This document shows, in pieces, positions 9,424 to 18,950 of a stretch of DNA of 64,000 bases (positions within the stretch are counted from its first letter, which is position 1; each line of letters opens with the position of its first letter). The stretch is from NCBI GenBank assembly GCA_016721765.1, contig JADKHO010000002.1:310001-374000 (forward strand), written 5' to 3'. This DNA is from Bacteroidota bacterium (GTDB lineage: Bacteria > Bacteroidota > Bacteroidia > UBA4408). The notes beneath the pieces were generated by a model. That model searched no databases and had not been told where the DNA came from. It saw nothing but the letters and a program-made list of their open reading frames with translations. A program made the translations under genes and the position numbers.

Positions 9424-10149
9424 ATGGCATATACTTTTTATCCTTCCGAAGTGATTGATATCATTGATGAAGCACACAATGTGAAACGCTTCTTTTTTAA
9501 AGTTACGGAATTTGAGCGTTTTGATTTTTATGCAGGACAGTTTGTGATGTTAGATTTACCACTAAACTCTAAAGTTCAAACACGCGCCTATTCAATTGCT
9601 TCTGCTCCTGACGGTACCAATGTTTTTGAATTAATAATAGTGCTTAAGGAGGATGGATTAGGCACTCCTTATTTATGGCAAAATGTGCGCATCGGTTCTA
9701 TTATTCCGGTTACTAAAGCTATTGGTAAATTTATGGGTCCACGCCCTGCAAGCTTTGATACTGATTTGTGCTTTATATGCACTGGCACTGGTATTGCACC
9801 CTTTCGGGCGATTGTTCAGGATATTCTTAACCATAACATTCCACATAAAAACATCAATTTAATTTTTGGATGTCGCTATCAAAAAGATATTACCTATCGT
9901 AAAGAATTTGAAGAAACTCAAAAGCAACTTCCCGGATTCCGCTACATTCCCATCTTATCACGCCAAGGCGATGAAACTTGGAAAGGGGAAACCGGCTATG
10001 TACACCGTATTTATAAAGAGCTTTATGCCGATAAAACACCTTGTACTTTTTACCTCTGCGGTTGGAAAGTAATGATTATGGAAGCACGACAAAATTTGCT
10101 CGATATGGGATATGATAAAAAGCAAATTAAATTCGAATTGTACGATTAA
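9424..10149 (+). CDS. Ferredoxin-NADP reductase-like FAD/NAD(P)-binding oxidoreductase
   Basis: A 241-residue soluble flavoprotein of the ferredoxin-NADP+ reductase superfamily. The FAD-binding barrel has RAYSIASAP (RxYS motif) around residue 60. The NAD(P)-binding half has CTGTGIAPFRAI and, near the end, FYLCGWKVMIMEARQNL. No ferredoxin or haem domain is fused, so it is a stand-alone reductase that moves electrons between NAD(P)H and an unidentified partner. The exact substrate cannot be told from sequence. A thick T/A-rich leader with a candidate promoter precedes it. Confidence 0.85.
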   Translation: MAYTFYPSEVIDIIDEAHNVKRFFFKVTEFERFDFYAGQFVMLDLPLNSKVQTRAYSIASAPDGTNVFELIIVLKEDGLGTPYLWQNVRIGSIIPVTKAIGKFMGPRPASFDTDLCFICTGTGIAPFRAIVQDILNHNIPHKNINLIFGCRYQKDITYRKEFEETQKQLPGFRYIPILSRQGDETWKGETGYVHRIYKELYADKTPCTFYLCGWKVMIMEARQNLLDMGYDKKQIKFELYD

Positions 10150-10247
10150 GATATAGTAGCTTTTTATAAGTAGTCAATTTAACATTCCTAGAGCTGACAA
10201 AATAATTTTCTTTTGCGTTCTTTGCCGCGCAAACGCCTCATTCATAC

Positions 10248-12260
10248 ATGAAAATTTATTTTTTGAAGTATCTATTTTTCCTTGCCCTTATAGGTATATG
10301 CATTTGCTCCTTGTTCTGCAATTCTCCGACAACGGAAACGAGTGAAAATGATTCCCCTTATTTAAATCATAACGATACAGTTAAATATGTAGGCATTGAA
10401 ACCTGTAAAAAATGCCATATTGCTATTTACGAGTCCTTTATCAATACAGGAATGGGCAAAAGTTTTGATAAATCCTCAAGACAAAAAAGCTCTGCAATCC
10501 TAAATACTCATACGGTTATTTATGATTCCTATTCAGATTTTTATTACCGCCCATTTTGGGATGCCGACAGTTTAAAAATCATGGAGTTTCGTTTGCAAAA
10601 TAAGGACACCATTTATAAGCGTATCGAAAAGGTCGATTACATTATTGGATCCGGCCAACATACTAATTCGCACATGTATTCCACAAATGGCTATTTGCGC
10701 CAAATGCCAATGACATTTTACACACAAATGGCAACCTGGGACTTACCTCCCGGATTTGAAAAAGGTTTCAATACCCGATTCAATCGCCTAATTGGCTTGG
10801 AATGCATGACTTGTCACAACTCCTTTCCAAAATTCGTGGAGGGTTCCGAAAATAAATACAGCTCTTTGCCTAATGGCATAAATTGTGAGCGTTGTCATGG
10901 CCCAGGCAGTATGCATGTGCGTGAAAAAATGGCTGGAAACCTTATCGATACTAGTAAAGCCATCGATTACACAATTGTAAATCCAGGAAAACTACCTATC
11001 GATTTACAGTTTGATGTATGCCAACGCTGTCATTTGCAAGGAAATGCGGTATTAAAAAACGATCATTCCTTTTATGATTTTAAACCGGGTAAAAAATTAT
11101 CCGATTACATGAGTGTGTTTTTACCAAAATACAAAGGTGCCGAAGATGAATTTATTATGGCATCACATGCCGATAGACTTAAAATGAGCGCTTGTTTTAT
11201 AAAGAGTTTTATTCCATCGAAGAGTGAAAATTCGTTGCGCCCTTACAAACAATCACTTACCTGCGTTACCTGCCACAACCCGCATGTGAGCGTAAAAGCA
11301 ACAGGGCAAGATGTATTTAATACAGTATGTAAAAATTGCCACAAGGCACAAAAATCCGTAACAGATTGTAGCGAAAATATGCCAGTGCGAATGGCAAAAA
11401 ATGGCGACAATTGTGTCAATTGTCACATGCCTAAATCAAATACCTTAGATATTCCGCATGTGACCACAACCGATCATTTTATTCGTGTTCCTGTTACTCA
11501 TGCGGTTAAAAAAGCAACAAAAACTTTTCTAGGTTTATATTCGATTAATGAAAAAAATCCAACTGCGGCAACACGCTGTGAAGCCTATATAAATCAATTC
11601 GAAAAATTCGACAACAATCCAATGTTGCTTGATTCGGCTGCAAAATATGCAGATGATAAAAGCACAGCAGCTATAACTCAAAATTTTGATTTGATAGTTA
11701 GACTTCAATTCTGCAAAAGAAATTATTCAAAAATTCAAGAGTATGTTGCTAAAGTGGGAATGGATATTTTGTTGAATAACCAAAATCCTATTTTCAAAAA
11801 ATCATTCGATAATAAAAATGCATGGACCTTATATCGCGTCGGTGAAGCATACACGAGTAGTGAACAGCATCAACAAGCCTATCTCTTTTATAAATATGCC
11901 TGTAAATTAGCTCCCGAAAATCTTGAATTTAAAAATAAACTCGGCGCATCGCTTTCTGAAAATGGTAAAATCGTGGAAGCACAAAAAGTTTTTGAATCCA
12001 TTGTAAAATCAGATCCTAAATTTGCAGCCGCCTTATCGAATTATGGCTATTCCTTTTTATTGGCAAAAAATATTGAAACAGCAGAAATGTACTTTGATAA
12101 AGCCCTTCAAATTGACCCTGACTTAGAAATTGCACTTCTTAACAAAGCAGGGGTTTTACTGTATAAAAACAATACTTCTGAAGCAAAAAAAATGCTTCTA
12201 AGAGTACTTAAAATCAACCCGAAAAATAATAAAGCAAAAGCAATCTTAACTGAAATTTAA
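10248..12260 (+). CDS. Seven-haem cytochrome c with C-terminal TPR domain
   Basis: A 670-residue exported protein with an N-terminal hydrophobic segment ending in SLFCN (possible but weak lipobox). Seven CxxCH haem-binding motifs occur in order: CKKCH (from Cys53), CMTCH, CERCH, CQRCH, CVTCH, CKNCH and CVNCH. Spaced His residues such as HNPHVS and HVTTTDHF could be distal ligands. The arrangement recalls the cytochrome c554/NrfA-like multihaem superfamily, but no catalytic CxxCK is present. From about residue 525 there are at least three TPRs (EAYTSSEQHQQAYLFYKYAC; ALSNYGYSFLL; ALLNKAGVLL). It likely works in periplasmic or surface electron transfer, with the TPR docking a partner. mltG starts 7 bp downstream, suggesting co-transcription. 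Confidence 0.85.
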   Translation: MKIYFLKYLFFLALIGICICSLFCNSPTTETSENDSPYLNHNDTVKYVGIETCKKCHIAIYESFINTGMGKSFDKSSRQKSSAILNTHTVIYDSYSDFYYRPFWDADSLKIMEFRLQNKDTIYKRIEKVDYIIGSGQHTNSHMYSTNGYLRQMPMTFYTQMATWDLPPGFEKGFNTRFNRLIGLECMTCHNSFPKFVEGSENKYSSLPNGINCERCHGPGSMHVREKMAGNLIDTSKAIDYTIVNPGKLPIDLQFDVCQRCHLQGNAVLKNDHSFYDFKPGKKLSDYMSVFLPKYKGAEDEFIMASHADRLKMSACFIKSFIPSKSENSLRPYKQSLTCVTCHNPHVSVKATGQDVFNTVCKNCHKAQKSVTDCSENMPVRMAKNGDNCVNCHMPKSNTLDIPHVTTTDHFIRVPVTHAVKKATKTFLGLYSINEKNPTAATRCEAYINQFEKFDNNPMLLDSAAKYADDKSTAAITQNFDLIVRLQFCKRNYSKIQEYVAKVGMDILLNNQNPIFKKSFDNKNAWTLYRVGEAYTSSEQHQQAYLFYKYACKLAPENLEFKNKLGASLSENGKIVEAQKVFESIVKSDPKFAAALSNYGYSFLLAKNIETAEMYFDKALQIDPDLEIALLNKAGVLLYKNNTSEAKKMLLRVLKINPKNNKAKAILTEI

Positions 12261-12267
12261 CTGCACA

Positions 12268-13329
12268 GTGGCAAAAAAGAAAAGCAAACGCTCATTTGCA
12301 AAAAAAGTAATTATCGCATTGGTATTGGTTATCCTTGTTGGTGGACTAGGAACTACTTATTTGGCCTATCGCACAATTTACAAACCCAATGTTACGCTTA
12401 ATGGTAAAAAATCAACTTATATTTATATAGCAACCGGATCTAAATTTGAAGATGTAAAAGAGCAATTATATTCAAATGGATTTATCAGCAACCACAGCAC
12501 TTTTGAGTGGATGGCGGAGCGTAAAAATTATACTCGAAAAATTAAACCGGGTAAGTACTTTATTCTTGCCAACATGAGCAACAATCAATTAATTGACCTA
12601 TTGCGCTCGGGAAAACAAGAACCGGTAAGGGTTACCTTTACTTTTGCGCGCACAAAAAAGGAACTCGCCAAAAAAATTCATGAACAATTAGAAGCAGATA
12701 ATATTGAATTTGAAAACTTGTTGAGCGACGATGATTTTTTACAACAATACGGCTTGAATTCTGATAATGCACTTACTTTATTTATTCCCAATACTTACGA
12801 ATTTTATTGGAATACATCTGCCAAAAAACTGATTCAAAAAATGGCAGGCGAATACAAAAAATTTTGGAACGAGGAACGACAAGCGAAAGCGAAGACTATT
12901 GGTTTTAGTCAAACTGAGGTGGCAGTGCTCGCTTCAATTGTGCAACAAGAAAGCTATATTGATGCTGAAAAACCAATGATTGCGGGTGTTTATATAAATC
13001 GCATAAATAAAAGAATGCCCTTGCAAGCAGACCCAACTTTGATTTGGGCAGTGGGTGATTTTACTATTAAACGTGTCACCGGCAAATATTTCAATATCGT
13101 CTCGCCATACAATACCTATAAAAATTTAGGTCTTCCTCCAGGTCCAATTTGTTTGCCCAGCGTGAAAAGTTTGGATGCTGTTTTAAACTACAAAAAGCAC
13201 AATTATATTTACTTCTGCGCAAAGGAAGATTTCTCAGGTTATTCCAATTATGCGAGCAATTATGAAGCACATTTAAAGAATGCCCGCAAGTACCAAGCTG
13301 CCCTAAATAAAAGGAATATACATAATTAG
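12268..13329 (+). CDS. mltG: Endolytic peptidoglycan transglycosylase MltG (YceG-like)
   Basis: Cleaves nascent glycan strands at the inner membrane and so sets strand length. The 353-residue protein has a basic N-terminus (MAKKKSKRSFAKK), one membrane helix (about residues 13-32), a LysM-like region and the YceG catalytic domain. The catalytic Glu lies in ASIVQQESYIDAEK, followed by VYINRINKRMPLQADPT and YNTYKNLGLPPGPI. The start is GTG at 12268, because no ATG gives the basic N-terminus. It directly follows the cytochrome gene (7-bp gap), though no functional link is known. Confidence 0.94.
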   Translation: MAKKKSKRSFAKKVIIALVLVILVGGLGTTYLAYRTIYKPNVTLNGKKSTYIYIATGSKFEDVKEQLYSNGFISNHSTFEWMAERKNYTRKIKPGKYFILANMSNNQLIDLLRSGKQEPVRVTFTFARTKKELAKKIHEQLEADNIEFENLLSDDDFLQQYGLNSDNALTLFIPNTYEFYWNTSAKKLIQKMAGEYKKFWNEERQAKAKTIGFSQTEVAVLASIVQQESYIDAEKPMIAGVYINRINKRMPLQADPTLIWAVGDFTIKRVTGKYFNIVSPYNTYKNLGLPPGPICLPSVKSLDAVLNYKKHNYIYFCAKEDFSGYSNYASNYEAHLKNARKYQAALNKRNIHN

Positions 13330-13435
13330 CAAGTCTTTCCCAAGACCATTTTAACAACACAACAGCCTTACAATCAACCTACTAGTTATTTTTCCACAAG
13401 CCCTCTTTTTAAGCTGAAAATCCACTCCAAAATTT

Positions 13436-13443
13436 TACCTTTG
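13436..13443 (+). promoter_or_regulatory. TAnnTTTG minus-7 box for the mntA-hepT operon
   Basis: TACCTTTG lies 47 bp before the mntA ATG. An upstream T-rich stretch could serve as minus-33, but no TTTG sits at the ideal spacing. Confidence 0.4.
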
Positions 13444-13490
13444 AAGGATTTATTTTAGCGAAACAACTTGTTGAAATGTATTGAATTAAG

Positions 13491-13778
13491 ATGCGACTAA
13501 AACCTGATATGGCTGCTTATTTTAAATCTGCCAGTGCACAATTTAGCTCTAGGTCAGAAGTTTGGTTATTTGGTTCAAGAGTAGATGATACAAAAAAGGG
13601 GGGGGATATTGATTTATTGATTTTGAGCGAGGAAAAAATAGCTTCACCCGAAATTTCAAAGTTTTATTGGAAATTCCAACAACTTTTCGGAGAACAAAAA
13701 TTGGATATCGTAAATTACACTTTTACTGAAAATGTAAATTTTAAGGCACTTATTTTAACAAATGCGGTGAAATTATGA
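13491..13778 (+). CDS. mntA: MntA-type nucleotidyltransferase antitoxin
   Basis: A 95-residue minimal nucleotidyltransferase. The active site is visible as G28-S29 (FGSRVDD) and the metal-binding pair D39-x-D41 in GGDIDLLI. Nine residues separate GS from DxD, one fewer than the ten seen in the best-known MntA. In characterised MntA/HepT pairs this enzyme AMPylates the HEPN toxin and silences it. It overlaps the downstream HEPN gene by 4 bp, so the two are translationally coupled. Confidence 0.85.
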   Translation: MRLKPDMAAYFKSASAQFSSRSEVWLFGSRVDDTKKGGDIDLLILSEEKIASPEISKFYWKFQQLFGEQKLDIVNYTFTENVNFKALILTNAVKL

Positions 13779-14257
13779 GCTATGTAAGCGATGTTAATGA
13801 GAGATTGAAATATGAGCTGTCTGCCAATATAAACCTGCTGACTAAAGCCAATAGTAGGCTTGTTCAGAGTTTTGAACTGTGTTCTGAAATTATTAAAAAA
13901 GAAAATTTTACTGAAGAAGATTATCTTATTTTGGATAGTTTAACATCGCGATTTGCTCGATTGTCAGACATTTATACTCAAAAAACATTAAGACTTATTT
14001 TTGAACTTCTTAATGAATATCCAAACACTTTTATTGACAAAGCTAACTTTGCAGAAAAATTGCAATTGATTGAATCCGCCGAAAGACTTAGTGAAATTAG
14101 AATGTTACGAAATGATATTGCACATGAATACGAAGAAAGCGATTTACAATTGCTCTTTGTTAGAGTTTTAAAACTTGTGCCAAGTATGACAAGCATTATT
14201 AACTCTACTTTAGCTTATATTCATAGAAAATTTGAAATTAAAACAACAGACAATTAA
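13775..14257 (+). CDS. hepT: HepT-like HEPN-domain RNase toxin
   Basis: A 160-residue, all-helical protein. The HEPN catalytic motif is seen as RNDIAHEY, with Arg112, His117 and Tyr119. This is the RX4HXY form in which Arg/His act in RNA cleavage and Tyr is the site AMPylated by MntA in studied systems. The gene follows mntA with a 4-bp overlap. It is about 20-30 residues longer than compact HepT toxins, mainly at the N-terminus. It probably cleaves RNA (tRNA in studied relatives) unless held off by MntA. Cellular role (defence, stress or plasmid-like stabilisation) is not shown by the context. Confidence 0.8.
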   Translation: MSYVSDVNERLKYELSANINLLTKANSRLVQSFELCSEIIKKENFTEEDYLILDSLTSRFARLSDIYTQKTLRLIFELLNEYPNTFIDKANFAEKLQLIESAERLSEIRMLRNDIAHEYEESDLQLLFVRVLKLVPSMTSIINSTLAYIHRKFEIKTTDN

Positions 14258-14372
14258 CCCCAAATCGAAACTCGAATTAATTAAATAATACTCGACTGCA
14301 GCAAAACATCATTATTTCAATAAATAACTCATTAAGTCAATAATTTAGAAATTCAACAATTAATTACAAAGA

Positions 14373-16220
14373 ATGGCCGAACCAAAATATAACGAAGACA
14401 GCATACGCACCCTCGATTGGAAAGAACACATTAGACTTCGTCCCGGAATGTACATTGGAAAGCTTGGCGATGGCTCTTCACAAGATGATGGAATATACAT
14501 TTTGCTTAAAGAAACAATTGACAATTGTATTGATGAATATGTGATGGGGCATGGTAAAAACATCGAAATCAGCATAAAAGACCGTACTGTAAAAGTGCGC
14601 GATTATGGACGTGGTATTCCTTTAGGAAAATTAATTGACGTAGTTTCCAAAATCAATACTGGTGCAAAATACGATTCTGAAGCTTTTAAAAAATCGGTGG
14701 GTTTAAATGGTGTGGGAACAAAGGCTGTGAATGCGCTTTCTAATAGTTTTAAGATTCAATCTATACGAGATGAGAAAAGCAAAGAGGCTGAATTTGTACG
14801 TGGTGAGCTAATTCGAGATGGTAAAATTGAAGACAGCAGTTTGCGCAAAGGTACACTCGTAACATTTGTTCCCGATGAAAAAATATTTGGAAATTTTCAC
14901 TTTCTAAACGATTATGTGGAAAAAATGTTGTGGAACTATGCCTACCTCAACACCGGACTCACACTGAATTACAACGGAAATAAATTTTATTCCGAAAATG
15001 GATTACACGATTTGCTTTCTCAAAATTTAAGTGGAAATATTTTATATCCAATTATTCATTTACGTGGCCACGATATTGAGATTGCTTTCACACACGGTAC
15101 CTCTTATGGTGAAGAATATTATTCTTTCGTAAACGGGCAGCATACCACACAAGGTGGAACGCATCAAGGCGCATTTCGTGAAGCAGTGGTGAAAACCATT
15201 CGCGAATTTTATAAAAAAGATTTTGAGGCAGTGGATGTGCGCACATCTATCGTAGCTGCTATCAGCATTAAGGTGCAAGAACCTGTTTTTGAATCACAAA
15301 CTAAAACTAAACTTGGCTCTCAAGAAATAGCTATTGGCGGCACTTCCGTGAAAACGTTTATTGGCGATTTTGTTAAAACAGAACTCGATAATTATTTGCA
15401 TAAAAACCCGGATACAGCTGAATTGCTTTTGCAAAAAATATTGATGAGCGAGAAAGAACGTAAAGAACTTTCCGGTATCCGTAAAATTGCCAGAGATCGT
15501 GCTAAAAAAGCCAGCTTGCATAACCGTAAATTACGCGATTGCCGGGTACATTACAATTCCGACGATGAACGCAGGTTAGAAACTACACTTTTTATTACCG
15601 AGGGAGATTCAGCTAGTGGAAGCATCACCAAATCGCGCGATGTAAATACCCAAAGCGTTTTTAGTTTAAAAGGAAAGCCACTTAATTGTTTTGGCTTGAC
15701 GAAGAAAATTGTTTACGAAAACGAAGAGTTTAATTTGCTGCAAAGTGCATTGAACATAGAAGATGGGATGGACGACCTTCGCTACAACAATATTGTATTA
15801 GCAACCGATGCCGATGTGGATGGGATGCACATACGCTTACTTTTGATTACTTTTTTTCTTCAATTTTTTCCTGATTTAGTTAAGAACGGACACCTTTATA
15901 TTCTGCAAACACCGCTATTCCGCGTTCGCAATAAAAAAGAAACGGTGTATTGCTATAGCGATGAAGAACGTCAAAATGCAATAGCGCGTTTAGGTGTAAA
16001 ACCTGAAATTACTCGTTTTAAAGGCTTGGGAGAGATTTCACCGGATGAATTTAAAAACTTTATCGGCAAAGATATTCGATTAGACCCTGTGATTATTGGT
16101 AAAAATGCAAGTATCGAGGAAATGTTGAGCTATTACATGGGTAAAAATACACCGGAAAGGCAGGATTTTATTATTGGTAATTTGAAGGTGGAAAAAGATT
16201 TGGTTGAGGAAACAACATAA
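14373..16220 (+). CDS. parE: DNA topoisomerase IV subunit B
   Basis: The ATPase subunit of the type IIA enzyme that decatenates chromosomes. The 615-residue protein shows the GHKL ATPase region (IDNCIDEYVMGHG; DYGRGIPLG; GLNGVGTKAVNALS), a transducer with QTKTKLGS, and the TOPRIM motifs TEGDSASGS and ATDADVDGMHIRLLL. It lacks the extended C-terminal insertion of gammaproteobacterial GyrB. parC lies 61 bp downstream, which supports topo IV over gyrase. The ATG at 14373 starts 115 bp after hepT. Confidence 0.93.
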   Translation: MAEPKYNEDSIRTLDWKEHIRLRPGMYIGKLGDGSSQDDGIYILLKETIDNCIDEYVMGHGKNIEISIKDRTVKVRDYGRGIPLGKLIDVVSKINTGAKYDSEAFKKSVGLNGVGTKAVNALSNSFKIQSIRDEKSKEAEFVRGELIRDGKIEDSSLRKGTLVTFVPDEKIFGNFHFLNDYVEKMLWNYAYLNTGLTLNYNGNKFYSENGLHDLLSQNLSGNILYPIIHLRGHDIEIAFTHGTSYGEEYYSFVNGQHTTQGGTHQGAFREAVVKTIREFYKKDFEAVDVRTSIVAAISIKVQEPVFESQTKTKLGSQEIAIGGTSVKTFIGDFVKTELDNYLHKNPDTAELLLQKILMSEKERKELSGIRKIARDRAKKASLHNRKLRDCRVHYNSDDERRLETTLFITEGDSASGSITKSRDVNTQSVFSLKGKPLNCFGLTKKIVYENEEFNLLQSALNIEDGMDDLRYNNIVLATDADVDGMHIRLLLITFFLQFFPDLVKNGHLYILQTPLFRVRNKKETVYCYSDEERQNAIARLGVKPEITRFKGLGEISPDEFKNFIGKDIRLDPVIIGKNASIEEMLSYYMGKNTPERQDFIIGNLKVEKDLVEETT

Positions 16221-16281
16221 TGCACCTTGCAAATTGAAAATACAGGTGATTGTAAAAAATAAGAAAGCATCAGAATAATAA

Positions 16282-18918
16282 ATGAGCAACGAAGAAGAAA
16301 ACACAAACAACCGACAAGAAGGAGAATTCGAAAATTCCGGAAATGATGAAGTACAAAACGTAATTCACATCTCCGGGATGTACAAAAATTGGTTTCTAGA
16401 TTATGCATCCTACGTAATCCTAGAGCGCGCTGTACCTTATATTGAAGATGGTTTAAAGCCGGTTCAACGCAGGATTTTGCATTCTTTAAAAGACTTAGAC
16501 GATGGGCGCTACAATAAAGTAGCCAACGTTATTGGGCATTGCATGAAATATCACCCTCATGGGGATGCCAGTATTGGAGATGCTTTAGTTGCTTTAGGTC
16601 AAAAAGAATTGCTCATCGATTGCCAAGGTAACTGGGGCAATACCCTTACCGGGGATTCAGCCGCAGCTCCGCGATACATTGAGGCACGCCTCTCCAAATT
16701 TGCGCTTGATGTTGTATTTAATGCTAAAACAACTATTTGGCAAGCTAGTTACGATGGCCGAAATCGAGAGCCGGTCACCTTGCCTGTAAAATTCCCATTG
16801 CTCTTAGCGCAAGGTGTTGAAGGAATTGCGGTGGGATTAGCCTGCAAAATTATGCCGCATAATTTTATTGAATTAATTGATGGCTCAATCGATATTTTGC
16901 GCGGTAAAAAAACACATATCGTTCCCGATTTTTTGGGTGGGGGTATGGCCGACTTTAGCAATTACAACGATGGGTTACGCGGTGGTAAAGTGCGTGTACG
17001 TGCAAAAATTTCGCAACTCGATAAAAAAACGCTTGTCATTAACGAAATTCCCTTTGGAACTACTACCACAAGTCTTATCGATTCTATACTATCTGCCAAC
17101 GATAAAGAAAAAATTAAAATCCGTAAAGTAGAAGACAATACTTCCGATACTGTAGAGATTGTTATTCACTTGCCAGCCGGAATTTCGCCCGATAAAACCA
17201 TTGACGGATTATATGCTTTTACCGATTGCGAAGTATCAATATCCCCAAATGCCTGCATCATCGAAGACGATAAACCTCGCTTTGTGGGTGTGAATGAAAT
17301 GCTCAAAATTTCGACACATAAAACCTTAGCATTGCTTAAAAAGGAACTCGAAATTGAATTGGGTGAACTGGGTGAACAATGGCATTTTTCATCGCTCGAA
17401 AAAATATTTATCGAAAAAAGAATTTACCGCGACATTGAAGAAGCAGAAACCTGGGAAGCAGTAATTGCTGCAATTGACAAGGGTTTAAAACCTTACAAAA
17501 AGAAATTCAAACGCGAAATTACAGTTCAAGACATTGAGCGCTTAACAGAAATAAAAATCAAACGTATTTCCAAATTCGACTCCTTTAAAGCCGATGAATT
17601 AATTAAAGGAATTGAAGACCAAATAAAACAAGTACAACATCATTTAGATAATCTTATTGAATTTGCAATTGAGTATTTCAAAAACCTTAAAAAGAAATAT
17701 GGAAAAGGTAAAGAACGTAAAACCGAAATAAAATCTTTCGATACCATTGTTGCCTCTCGCGTAGCGGTTGCCAACGAAAAATTATATGTCAACCGTGAAG
17801 AAGGTTTTGCCGGATTTGGATTGAAGAAGGACGAATTCATAGCCGAGTGTTCCGACATCGACGACATTATTGTATTCCGTGAAGATGGAACCATGACCGT
17901 GAGTAAAATTGCTGATAAAGCATTCGTAGGGAAAGGTATATTGCACATCAATGTTTTTAAGAAAAATGATGAGCGCACCGTGTACAATATGATTTACCGA
18001 GATGGAACCAAAGGAAGCGTAATGATAAAACGGTTTAGCGTTACCGGCGTGACCCGCGATAAATTATATGATTTAACAAAAGGGACCAAAGGTTCTGAAG
18101 TGCTTTATTTTACTGCCAATCCAAACGGTGAAGCTGAAGTAGTTACGGTGTTCCACAAAGCACTTCCCGGAATTCGCAAATTGCAATTCGACATGAATTT
18201 TGGTGAAATAGCTATTAAAGGAAGGGCGTCTCAAGGAAATATTGTTACCAAGTATCCGGTGCGTAAAATTGTGCTCGCTGAAAAAGGTGTTTCTACATTA
18301 GGCGCACGTATGATTTGGTTTGACGATACAGTGCAACGCCTTAACACCGAAAGCCGCGGTCAATATTTAGGCGAGTTTAGTGCTGATGATAAAATTTTAA
18401 CCATCATGCAAAGTGGCCATTACAAACTCCACAATTTCGATTTGGAAAATCACTTTGAGGAAGACATGATTGTAATTGAAAAATTAAAAACCGATAAACC
18501 AATTACTGCTATTTACCTCGATGGTGAGAAAAAGGAATACTTTGTAAAACGCTTTTTAATTGAGCCTTCCGATAAAAAAGTGCTCTTCATTAGCGAATTT
18601 GAAGGATCACTTTTAGAATGTGTTTCGACCGATCTTTTACCTGTAGCGGAAATAAAATTTTATAAAAATAAAGGCAAAGACATCGCCAATGAAGAAATAA
18701 AACTGGCCGACTTTATTAGTGTAAAAGGACTAAAAGCAAAAGGAAATCGACTCTCACAAAATAAAATCAAAGAAATTAATTTAATGGAGCCCATTCCTTC
18801 GCCCGATGAAAAAAAGGAAGACGACAAACCTTCCTTCGACCTCGAACGCATGGAACGCTTAAAAGCCATCAAAGACAATTTAGATGAAATGGATAGTCAA
18901 ATAAAATTAGAATTTTAA
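16282..18918 (+). CDS. parC: DNA topoisomerase IV subunit A
   Basis: The DNA cleavage/religation subunit partner of ParE. The 878-residue protein opens with the winged-helix region (YASYVILERAVPYIEDGLKP; HPHGDASIGDALV). The catalytic Tyr is within AAAPRYIEARLS. A tower/coiled-coil segment follows (about residues 380-480), then a degenerate six-bladed C-terminal propeller. No clear GQRGRE gyrase box was found, consistent with topo IV. The last 40 residues are highly charged. It forms an operon with parE (61-bp gap), and the next gene starts 32 bp after the stop. Confidence 0.93.
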   Translation: MSNEEENTNNRQEGEFENSGNDEVQNVIHISGMYKNWFLDYASYVILERAVPYIEDGLKPVQRRILHSLKDLDDGRYNKVANVIGHCMKYHPHGDASIGDALVALGQKELLIDCQGNWGNTLTGDSAAAPRYIEARLSKFALDVVFNAKTTIWQASYDGRNREPVTLPVKFPLLLAQGVEGIAVGLACKIMPHNFIELIDGSIDILRGKKTHIVPDFLGGGMADFSNYNDGLRGGKVRVRAKISQLDKKTLVINEIPFGTTTTSLIDSILSANDKEKIKIRKVEDNTSDTVEIVIHLPAGISPDKTIDGLYAFTDCEVSISPNACIIEDDKPRFVGVNEMLKISTHKTLALLKKELEIELGELGEQWHFSSLEKIFIEKRIYRDIEEAETWEAVIAAIDKGLKPYKKKFKREITVQDIERLTEIKIKRISKFDSFKADELIKGIEDQIKQVQHHLDNLIEFAIEYFKNLKKKYGKGKERKTEIKSFDTIVASRVAVANEKLYVNREEGFAGFGLKKDEFIAECSDIDDIIVFREDGTMTVSKIADKAFVGKGILHINVFKKNDERTVYNMIYRDGTKGSVMIKRFSVTGVTRDKLYDLTKGTKGSEVLYFTANPNGEAEVVTVFHKALPGIRKLQFDMNFGEIAIKGRASQGNIVTKYPVRKIVLAEKGVSTLGARMIWFDDTVQRLNTESRGQYLGEFSADDKILTIMQSGHYKLHNFDLENHFEEDMIVIEKLKTDKPITAIYLDGEKKEYFVKRFLIEPSDKKVLFISEFEGSLLECVSTDLLPVAEIKFYKNKGKDIANEEIKLADFISVKGLKAKGNRLSQNKIKEINLMEPIPSPDEKKEDDKPSFDLERMERLKAIKDNLDEMDSQIKLEF

Positions 18919-18950
18919 ACCTCAATTAATAATAAATAACCCAAAATCTC

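Noticed and set aside
13491..14257. Possible defence island around MntA/HepT
   Set aside because: Neighbours (mltG, parE) are housekeeping, and there is no integrase, att-like repeat or other defence gene.
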